64,000 nucleotides of DNA from an uncultured Pelagibacteraceae bacterium (lineage in GTDB: Bacteria; Pseudomonadota; Alphaproteobacteria; Pelagibacterales; Pelagibacteraceae), in contig CACPOY010000004.1 in NCBI GenBank assembly GCA_902635685.1, positions 1 to 64,000 on the forward strand. Reading direction: 5' to 3'. The notes beneath the pieces are model-generated. The model was not told where the DNA came from. It searched no databases and saw only the letters and a list, made by a program, of their open reading frames with translations. This document shows, in pieces, positions 58,021 to 64,000 of this stretch. The position numbers and the translations under genes were made by a program. Position 1 is the stretch's first letter. The number at the start of each line of letters is the position of its first letter.

Positions 58021-58898
58021 GCTGCCTTTTTTTTTCTAACAACCAGCTGATAACTCTCGTTTAAGTCTATAATCATTTCACAAACTTTAAATTGATTATT
58101 TGCGATACAAGAAACTGGTGTAACCTCAGCAGCAGTGCCTGTTAAAAAACAACCAACAAAATCTTTTAACTCTGAAGGACTTATTTTTCTTTCATGAACT
58201 TTTATATTTTTTGATTTTGCTATCCCAATTACTGTTCTACGAGTAATACCATCTAAAAATGAGTCAGGTATTGGCGTGTGCAGTTCACCATTTTTGTCTT
58301 TAAAAAAAATATTAGCACCTGTTGCTTCAGCAATATTTCCCTCATGATCTAACATCAACGAGTCTGTGTAACCCTCTTTTTCCGCCTCATGTTTTGACAA
58401 AGTGCAAATCATGTAAAGACCAGAGGCTTTGGTATCCCAAGGAATTGTATTAGGAGCGGGCCTTCGCCAATTTGAAATGTTTAATTTTATACCCTCGATT
58501 TTTAATTTTGGATCAAAATAAGAGCCCCATTCCCATGTTGCGATAGCGACATGAATCTTTGTCTGCTGTGCAGATATTGCCATCATTTCACTTCCTCGCC
58601 ATGCTACAGGTCTAACGTAACCATTTTCTACGTTCTGAACAACTATAATTTTTTTTGAAGCCTCATTAATCTCTCTCTCAGTGTAAGGAATCTCAAAACC
58701 CATTCTTTTTGCTGAGTAAAAAAATCTTGAAGTATGTTCCTCTAATTTAAATATTGAACCATCGTAAACTCTTTCGCCTTCAAATACACAACTTGCATAG
58801 TGTAAGCCATGACTTAATACATGAACTTTAACATCTGACCAATCCACAAAGTCATTGTTATACCAAATTTTACCATTTCTTTTATCGTAAGGTATCAT
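58017..58898 (-). CDS. ilvE: Branched-chain amino acid aminotransferase
   Basis: A 293-residue class IV (D-amino acid aminotransferase-like fold) PLP enzyme transaminating Leu, Ile and Val. Motifs are HVLSHGLHYASCVFEGER, the PLP lysine in PWDTKASGLY, DSLMLDHEGNIAEATGANIF, and DSFLDGITRRTVIGIAK. The length and the YVRPVAWRGSE segment fit the IlvE subgroup and not aminodeoxychorismate lyase or D-alanine transaminase. It is a single gene, divergent from the MarR gene with 74 bases between. Confidence 0.92.
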   Translation of the reverse strand: MIPYDKRNGKIWYNNDFVDWSDVKVHVLSHGLHYASCVFEGERVYDGSIFKLEEHTSRFFYSAKRMGFEIPYTEREINEASKKIIVVQNVENGYVRPVAWRGSEMMAISAQQTKIHVAIATWEWGSYFDPKLKIEGIKLNISNWRRPAPNTIPWDTKASGLYMICTLSKHEAEKEGYTDSLMLDHEGNIAEATGANIFFKDKNGELHTPIPDSFLDGITRRTVIGIAKSKNIKVHERKISPSELKDFVGCFLTGTAAEVTPVSCIANNQFKVCEMIIDLNESYQLVVRKKKAA

Positions 58899-58972
58899 GT
58901 CAGAAAATATTTTTTTTAATTATTCAAAAAAATATCTTTGTATCTTGAATATGTCAATATAACTTACCTATT

Positions 58973-59410
58973 ATGAAAGATTTACTTTATCTAAAAGATG
59001 AACAATTAAAAGATTTAATTGAAAAACTTTTTATAGTTTATAGAGACACTTTCACCGATCCGAAAAAAATTCTAAATAAATATTCAATAGGTACCGCTCA
59101 TCACAAAGTAATCCACCTTATTTCGACATACGAAGGTATTTCAATTTCTGAACTTTTGAAAAAATTAAAAATAACAAAACAAAGTTTGAATAGAGTTTTA
59201 AAAGATTTAACAAAGCTTGGCATTATCAAATTCGAAAAAGACGAACAAGACACAAGGATCAAACATGTGTATCTCAATGAAAAGGGAGAAAAAATTTTTC
59301 TCGAAATTTTCGAAACACAAAAAAAAAGAATATACAACGCATTATTAAACTCGAGTTCTGATGAGGTAGTAAACTTTGATAAGGTACTGAAAAAAATTAT
59401 AAATGGATAA
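58973..59410 (+). CDS. MarR-family transcriptional regulator
   Basis: 145 residues. The winged-helix core is ISISELLKKLKITKQSLNRVLKDLTKLGII followed by the wing EKDEQDTRIKHVYLNEKGEKI, standard for MarR. N- and C-terminal helices would form the dimer. It overlaps the response regulator by 8 bases, so a MarR-RR-HK unit is likely. A TATCTT direct repeat (58933 and 58941) lies in its upstream gap and is a possible operator; this is weak. The ligand is unknown. Confidence 0.85.
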   Translation: MKDLLYLKDEQLKDLIEKLFIVYRDTFTDPKKILNKYSIGTAHHKVIHLISTYEGISISELLKKLKITKQSLNRVLKDLTKLGIIKFEKDEQDTRIKHVYLNEKGEKIFLEIFETQKKRIYNALLNSSSDEVVNFDKVLKKIING

Positions 59411-60080
59411 ATTTTTAGCGCATATATTAGTAGTAGATGATGACGAGGGTATAAGATCCTTGGTAAAAAAATATTTAAATGAAAATAATTATTTGGTTAC
59501 AACTGCAAAAAATGCTGAGGATGCAACTGAAAAAATTGAAATAATTAATTTTGATATGATTATTTTAGACATAATGATGCCAGGTAAAAGTGGTCTTCAA
59601 TTTATTAAAGATAATATTAATAAAATTTTGACACCTATAATATTACTAACTGCAAAAGGTACTACAGATGAGAGAGTTGAGGGATTAGAAATAGGTGCAG
59701 ATGACTATTTACCAAAACCATTTGAACCTAGAGAACTTTTGCTTAGAATTAAAAATATTCTAAAAAAAACTAAAGATAAAAATTTAAAAAAAGTAGTACA
59801 ATTCTCAAATATTGAAATTGATTTAAACAAATTAATAATTCTTAAAAATAGAGAAGAATTTAAAATAAATATTACAGAAAAAATTATTTTAGAAAAAATG
59901 ATAAATAATCCTGGTAAAACATTTTCTAGGATTGATATAGGTAAACTTATAAATTTAGATAAGGAAAGATCTGTGGACGTAATTATAACTCGTTTGAGAA
60001 AAAAAATTGAAATAGATCCAAAAAATCCAAAATTTTTACAAACTTTAAGAGGTAGTGGTTATGTTTTATGGATTGAATAA
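59403..60080 (+). CDS. OmpR-type response regulator
   Basis: 225 residues. The receiver domain has the acidic pocket VVDDDEG, phospho-acceptor D56 (IILDIMMPG), the conserved Thr/Lys in ILLTAKGTTDE, and DDYLPKPFEPRELLLRI. The C-terminal winged-helix DNA-binding domain ends VDVIITRLRKKIEIDPKNPK then LQTLRGSGYVL. It is coupled at both ends to the MarR and kinase genes. The nearest known class is OmpR. In streamlined marine bacteria the few two-component systems include an EnvZ/OmpR-like pair, which this could be. Confidence 0.92.
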   Translation: MDKFLAHILVVDDDEGIRSLVKKYLNENNYLVTTAKNAEDATEKIEIINFDMIILDIMMPGKSGLQFIKDNINKILTPIILLTAKGTTDERVEGLEIGADDYLPKPFEPRELLLRIKNILKKTKDKNLKKVVQFSNIEIDLNKLIILKNREEFKINITEKIILEKMINNPGKTFSRIDIGKLINLDKERSVDVIITRLRKKIEIDPKNPKFLQTLRGSGYVLWIE

Positions 60081-61380
60081 ATTCGTGAAAAATTTATTAC
60101 CAAAAAGACTATTTTATAGAGCTTTACTAATTGTTGCAATTCCAGTTATTTTACTTCAACTTTTAGTCACAATTGTTTTTTTTGATAGCCTTTGGATAAA
60201 AACTAACAAAGGGATGACAAGGGCCTTGGTTGGGGAAATTGATACTTTTATTGTCGCTTTTGATAAAGAGAATAATGACAAAGATTATATCATAAATTTA
60301 TTTTCAATTCATTTGGATTTAAATATAAAATATATTCAAGATAAAGAATTTAATTTCAAATTAAATGAAAGATGGTTTAGTCCTGTAGATAGATCTTTAA
60401 GAAGAGAATTGAAGTCTAGCATTGGTAACAATAAATTTTGGTTTAGCACTACTGACTATTTGGAATTAATAAACATAAGAATTAAATATAAAGAAGGATA
60501 TTTTGAATTTTTAGTTCCAAGAGATAGAGTAACGGCATCCTCAGCAAGATTATTTGCTTTATGGATATCCGTGCCTGCAATTTTTTTAATTCTTGTTGCT
60601 ATATTATTTTTAAAAAACCAAACTCGACCAATAACTAATTTAGCAAAAGCAGCAGAAAAATTTGGTAGAGGTGAAGAAGTTGATGATTATAGACCATCAG
60701 GTTCACTTGAAATCAGACAGGCAGGTTATGAATTTGATAAAATGAGAAAAAGAATACTCAGACATTTAAATCAAAGATCTGAGATGTTGTCTGGAATTAG
60801 TCATGATTTACGAACACCTTTAACTAGAATGAAATTGCAACTTTCCTTTGTAAAAGACAAAGAGATTTCCTCAAAATTAAATGATGACATAAGTGAGATG
60901 GAAAAAATGCTCAATGAGTATTTACAATTTACCAGCTCATCTCAATCAGAAAAAAACGAAATATTTAATCTCTCAAAATTATTAAATGAGATAATAGAAA
61001 GATATGAAAATACATATATAACTAAAGATCTGGCTCAAAATATTTCGATAAATGGAAGAAAAAATTTATTAAAAAGAAGCTTTAATAATATTATTGATAA
61101 TGGTCTTAAATATGGAAAAAAAATCAATATTCAATTAAATAAAAATGGAAAAAATATATTTATTCTTATCGAAGATAATGGGCCAGGTATTCCAAAAGAA
61201 GAATACGAAAATGTTTTTAAACCATTTTATAAAATTGATAAAGGTAGAGGTGAGAATAAATCAAGTGTTGGTTTAGGGTTATCAATAGCCTCTGATATTG
61301 TTAGATCTCATGGAGGATACATTAAACTCGACAAGTCATCAATGAATGGACTTGGAGTTAAGATCTTTTTGCCCGCTTAG
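60061..61380 (+). CDS. EnvZ-like sensor histidine kinase
   Basis: 439 residues from the ATG at 60061, overlapping the regulator by 20 bases; a GTG at 60055 is an alternative. It has two membrane segments (LIVAIPVILLQLLVTIVFF near residue 25 and LWISVPAIFLILVAILFL near 175) flanking a periplasmic domain of about 125 residues. A HAMP domain follows (LAKAAEKFGRGEEVDDYRPSG), then the H box GISHDLRTPLTRMKL, N box NIIDNGLKYG, G1 EDNGPGIPKE and G2 SSVGLGLSIASDIVRSHGG. It phosphorylates the adjacent regulator. The stimulus is unknown. Confidence 0.92.
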   Translation: MFYGLNKFVKNLLPKRLFYRALLIVAIPVILLQLLVTIVFFDSLWIKTNKGMTRALVGEIDTFIVAFDKENNDKDYIINLFSIHLDLNIKYIQDKEFNFKLNERWFSPVDRSLRRELKSSIGNNKFWFSTTDYLELINIRIKYKEGYFEFLVPRDRVTASSARLFALWISVPAIFLILVAILFLKNQTRPITNLAKAAEKFGRGEEVDDYRPSGSLEIRQAGYEFDKMRKRILRHLNQRSEMLSGISHDLRTPLTRMKLQLSFVKDKEISSKLNDDISEMEKMLNEYLQFTSSSQSEKNEIFNLSKLLNEIIERYENTYITKDLAQNISINGRKNLLKRSFNNIIDNGLKYGKKINIQLNKNGKNIFILIEDNGPGIPKEEYENVFKPFYKIDKGRGENKSSVGLGLSIASDIVRSHGGYIKLDKSSMNGLGVKIFLPA

Positions 61381-61609
61381 TTTTTTTTTTACTTTTTTCT
61401 TGTAATAATGAAATTTTTTTTTCAATATTTTCAACTCTTTTTAAAAGAACTTCAAATTCCTCTTTACTCGTAAGTTTCATTCTAAAAACTATTTCATCCC
61501 TTTTAGATTTCAAAATACTTAAAATTTCTGATCCAAGGTCTTTTGATGTGATAAGGCCTTGCTCAAATATTTTAGTCAATTTATTAAAAACAAATTTTGA
61601 ATTTTTCAT
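61358..61609 (-). CDS. ubiK: UbiK/BMFP-like coiled-coil protein
   Basis: 83 residues: an N-terminal amphipathic helix, then LTSKEEFEVLLKRVENIEKKISLLQEK, the conserved coiled-coil end of the UbiK (YqiC, BMFP) family, and a Lys/Arg-rich tail. UbiK assists aerobic ubiquinone biosynthesis and trimerises at membranes. It overlaps the convergent kinase gene by 23 bases and is divergent from lgt with 44 bases between. In many bacteria ubiK lies beside lgt, as here, which supports the call. Confidence 0.75.
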   Translation of the reverse strand: MKNSKFVFNKLTKIFEQGLITSKDLGSEILSILKSKRDEIVFRMKLTSKEEFEVLLKRVENIEKKISLLQEKSKKKTKRAKRS

Positions 61610-61653
61610 ATTTTTTTGTCATTATCTGATATAACCTATAGTTATTTATCAAA

Positions 61654-62436
61654 ATGTTCATTAATAATTTTGACCCAGTAGCGATAAATTTTTTTTCACT
61701 AGAAATAAGATGGTACTCACTATCTTATATTTTTGGAATACTAGCAGGATGGCTTTTAGCTAAAAAATTTTTCATTAACAGCCAGGAAATTAAAACAAAA
61801 TTTGATGATTATGTTACTTATCTTATTTTTGCTATTATTATAGGTGGGAGGTTGGGATATGTGCTATTTTATAATTTAGATTATTATTTCGAAAATCCTA
61901 TAGATATTTTTAAAGTCTGGCAAGGTGGAATGTCTTTTCATGGTGGGGTTATAGGAATAATAGTTGTAAGTGTTTGGTTCGCAAATAAAAACAAACATAA
62001 CGTTTTTAGTTATTTAGATGTCATCTCATTAGTTGCTCCAGTAGGAATTTTTTTGGGAAGAATTTCAAATTTTATAAACTCTGAATTATATGGAACTCAA
62101 ACGAGTCTACCCTGGGGTGTAAAATTTGTTAAAGTTGATAATTTGTATAGGCATCCATCACAATTATATGAAGCATTTTTTGAAGGTCTGATTCTTTTTT
62201 TAATTTTGATCTATCTTCACAAGAAAATAACTAATAAAAAGCCTGGTTTTATTTCTGGACTATTTCTAGTTTTTTACTCAATTTTTAGATTTGTAATAGA
62301 ATTTTTTAGAGTACCAGACGACCAATTAGGTTATTTATTATTTAATCTCACTATGGGACAAATTATAAGTTTTGTGTTTTTATTATTTGGATCATATTTA
62401 GTTGTTCAAAAATATGAAAATAAAAAAGAGTGGTGA
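61654..62436 (+). CDS. lgt: Prolipoprotein diacylglyceryl transferase
   Basis: A 260-residue polytopic inner-membrane enzyme that adds diacylglycerol to lipobox cysteines. Signatures are AIIIGGRLGYVLFYNLDYY, WQGGMSFHGGVIG and FLGRISNFINSELYG (Lgt motif with Arg, Asn, Glu), plus YRHPSQLYEAFFEG and FRFVIEFFRVPDDQLG. About seven membrane spans. BamD is one expected client. It is followed by a MidA-type methyltransferase whose start overlaps its end by 23 bases, a common alphaproteobacterial arrangement. Confidence 0.95.
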   Translation: MFINNFDPVAINFFSLEIRWYSLSYIFGILAGWLLAKKFFINSQEIKTKFDDYVTYLIFAIIIGGRLGYVLFYNLDYYFENPIDIFKVWQGGMSFHGGVIGIIVVSVWFANKNKHNVFSYLDVISLVAPVGIFLGRISNFINSELYGTQTSLPWGVKFVKVDNLYRHPSQLYEAFFEGLILFLILIYLHKKITNKKPGFISGLFLVFYSIFRFVIEFFRVPDDQLGYLLFNLTMGQIISFVFLLFGSYLVVQKYENKKEW

Positions 62437-63460
62437 AATTTCTTTAGATAAATTTATTGATTTATCTCTATATAATAAAAAATTCGGTTACTATATGAAA
62501 AAGAATCCTTTTGGTAAAAAGGGTGATTTTATTACAGCGCCAAATATTTCAAGACTTTTTTCAGAAATGATAGCTATTTGGATTATTAGTTTTTGGAAAA
62601 ACCTTGGGAGTCCTAGAAATTTTAATTTGATTGAACTTGGTGCAGGAAATGGTGAGATGATGAAAGTACTCTTAGAAAGCTTTCAAAATTTTCCGTCTTT
62701 TCTAGAGTCTTGTAATATCATTATCCATGAAAAAAGCCCAATCTTGATAAAGATACAAAAAGAAAGATTATCAAAATCTAAAATTAATTGGGTTTCTCAA
62801 ATAAATAAGATTGAAAAAAATCCAAGTATATTTATTGCAAATGAATTTTTTGATGCAATGCCAATCAAACAATTCAGAAAACAGAGAAATATTTGGTATG
62901 AAAAATTTGTTAATTTTGAAAATTACTCTAAAGCATCATTTATTGAGAAAAAAACTGATATAAAAAAGATTGAGAAAAGACTTAATTTTAAAATTTCACA
63001 AAATCAAAACTTTATCGAATATTCTGAATTTGGTTTTGATTATTTAAAAAATATTTCAAATATAATCAAAAAAAATACTGGAGGATTGTTAATAATAGAT
63101 TACGGGTATCTTGGAAAAAAAATGAAAAATACTTTACAAGCAGTTTCTAATCACAAATTTGCCAATATTTTAGACAATATTGGAGAGGTAGATATTACAC
63201 ACAATATAAATTTTGAATTATTTAAAAAATTTACTCAAAAATTAGGGGGATTAGATAACAATTTGAACACTCAAAAAAACTTTTTGATTAAAATGGGAAT
63301 AAAAGAAAGAGCAGAGATATTATCTAGAAATAAAAACTTCTCAAAAAAAGCTGATATTTTTTATAGATTAAATAGACTTATTGATGAAAAACAAATGGGC
63401 ACTTTATTCAAAGTAATGTTTATTAAAAGTAAAGAAATTAAATTCAACCTTGGTTTTTAA
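62414..63460 (+). CDS. MidA/NDUFAF7-like SAM-dependent methyltransferase
   Basis: 348 residues from the ATG at 62414; a TTG at 62402 is in frame but unlikely. The SAM-binding loop is LIELGAGNGEMMKVL. Other DUF185 landmarks are YNKKFGYYMKKNPFGKKGDF at the N-terminus, IFIANEFFDAMPIKQF and LLIIDYGYLGK. The mitochondrial relative NDUFAF7 methylates an arginine of complex I NDUFS2, so a complex I assembly role is possible here. It lies between lgt and the pgeF-like gene. Confidence 0.85.
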   Translation: MKIKKSGEISLDKFIDLSLYNKKFGYYMKKNPFGKKGDFITAPNISRLFSEMIAIWIISFWKNLGSPRNFNLIELGAGNGEMMKVLLESFQNFPSFLESCNIIIHEKSPILIKIQKERLSKSKINWVSQINKIEKNPSIFIANEFFDAMPIKQFRKQRNIWYEKFVNFENYSKASFIEKKTDIKKIEKRLNFKISQNQNFIEYSEFGFDYLKNISNIIKKNTGGLLIIDYGYLGKKMKNTLQAVSNHKFANILDNIGEVDITHNINFELFKKFTQKLGGLDNNLNTQKNFLIKMGIKERAEILSRNKNFSKKADIFYRLNRLIDEKQMGTLFKVMFIKSKEIKFNLGF

Positions 63461-63462
63461 AA

Positions 63463-64000
63463 TTGATTACTTCTAAGATATTATCGAAACAAAAAAAAAT
63501 TAAACACGGTTTCTTTAATAGAATAGGAGGTAAGTCAAATGGAATTTATAAAAGCTTAAATTGTGGACCTGGATCTAATGATTTTAAATCAAAGATAAAA
63601 GAAAATTTAAAAATCGTTAAAAATAAAATTAACAAAAAATCTAGAAATATTTTCTTAATGCATCAGATGCATAGTAACAAAATTTTTTATATAAATAAAA
63701 ATTTTAAATTTAGCAAAAAAAAAATTCAAGCTGATGCTGTTATTACTGATCAAAGACAAATACCTATAGCAATATTAACGGCAGATTGTGCGCCAATACT
63801 GTTGTATGACAAAAAAAAGATCATGATAGCTGCAATTCATGCTGGATGGAAAGGTGCCTACAAAGACATAATTACTAAAGTAATCAAGTTTATGTTAAAT
63901 AAAGGGTGCAAAGAAAAAAATATTATTGCAACAATTGGACCGTGTATTCAAGTTGAAAGCTATAACGTAAAAGTTGATTTTCTAAAAAAGTTCTTAAAAA
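63463..64000 (+). CDS. pgeF: PgeF/YfiH-type multicopper polyphenol oxidase-like protein, partial
   Basis: The reading frame is open from a TTG at 63463, two bases after the methyltransferase stop, to the window end (179 residues seen). Family landmarks: HGFFNRIGGKSNGIYKSLN, LMHQMHSNKI (His), VITDQRQIPIAILTADCAPIL (Cys), AAIHAGWKGAYKDII (His) and ATIGPCIQVESY. YfiH/LACC1 proteins were first called laccases; they are now linked to purine nucleoside phosphorolysis and to peptidoglycan precursor proofreading (PgeF). The C-terminus is missing. No ATG fits the N-terminus, so TTG is assigned. Linkage to lgt and the MidA-type gene is typical. Confidence 0.85.
   Translation, partial: MITSKILSKQKKIKHGFFNRIGGKSNGIYKSLNCGPGSNDFKSKIKENLKIVKNKINKKSRNIFLMHQMHSNKIFYINKNFKFSKKKIQADAVITDQRQIPIAILTADCAPILLYDKKKIMIAAIHAGWKGAYKDIITKVIKFMLNKGCKEKNIIATIGPCIQVESYNVKVDFLKKFLK

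Overview
The window is a very AT-rich, tightly packed bacterial chromosome segment. Genes abut or overlap by a few bases, even at convergent ends. Its protein families, alphaproteobacterial traits (for example a DnaG without zinc ligands), division/cell-wall gene set and extreme compaction fit a streamlined marine alphaproteobacterium of the SAR11 (Pelagibacterales) type. That assignment is inference from gene content and base composition; no rRNA is present to confirm it.

Layout. 1-9.6 kb: the tail of a sugar-nucleotide epimerase, dihydroorotase, YgfZ, a MazG-like pyrophosphatase, fumarase, an AsmA-like protein, a UvrD-type helicase and an M24 aminopeptidase. 9.6-30.5 kb: one long minus-strand division and cell-wall (dcw) block, read as mraZ-ftsZ-rsmH-ftsL-ftsI-murE/F-mraY-murD-ftsW-murG-murC-murB-ddl-ftsQ-[FtsA remnant]-lpxC-bamD-ligA. 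A TTGACT-17-TAATAT promoter at its head is overlapped by three 10-bp-spaced TGGG boxes, the expected MraZ operator. MurE and MurF are one fused protein, ftsZ has moved to the front, and the ftsA position holds a 235-residue protein lacking the second half of FtsA. 30.5-33.2 kb: RNase P RNA, a peptidoglycan amidase, MlaA, MlaC and a CAT-anticodon tRNA.

33.2-37.5 kb: a small genomic island. An exact 40-bp direct repeat made of the 5' half of the CAT tRNA bounds it. It carries a minus-strand operon: a phage-like protein, a DUF2779-type double nuclease, two small basic helix-turn-helix-like proteins, an unknown protein and a MORN-repeat protein. It has no integrase, but TTGGTAA repeats sit just inside one end. 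This is the best candidate for an undescribed system. An oddly looped tRNA-Val(GAC) follows immediately.

37.6-64 kb: an O-antigen ligase-like membrane protein; rpoD-dnaG-yqeY; carAB; a 2OG-oxygenase/ELM1-like pair; trxB with a divergent ADP-ribosylglycohydrolase-family gene; an aspartate aminotransferase; uvrB-SDR-folB-uvrC-pgsA; a branched-chain aminotransferase; a MarR/OmpR/EnvZ-type regulatory trio; ubiK; lgt; a MidA-type methyltransferase; and the start of a PgeF/YfiH-type gene cut by the window end.

Together the window covers division and peptidoglycan synthesis, outer-membrane biogenesis and lipid homeostasis, DNA repair and replication, pyrimidine precursor synthesis and regulation. 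Only the tRNA-flanked island looks acquired.
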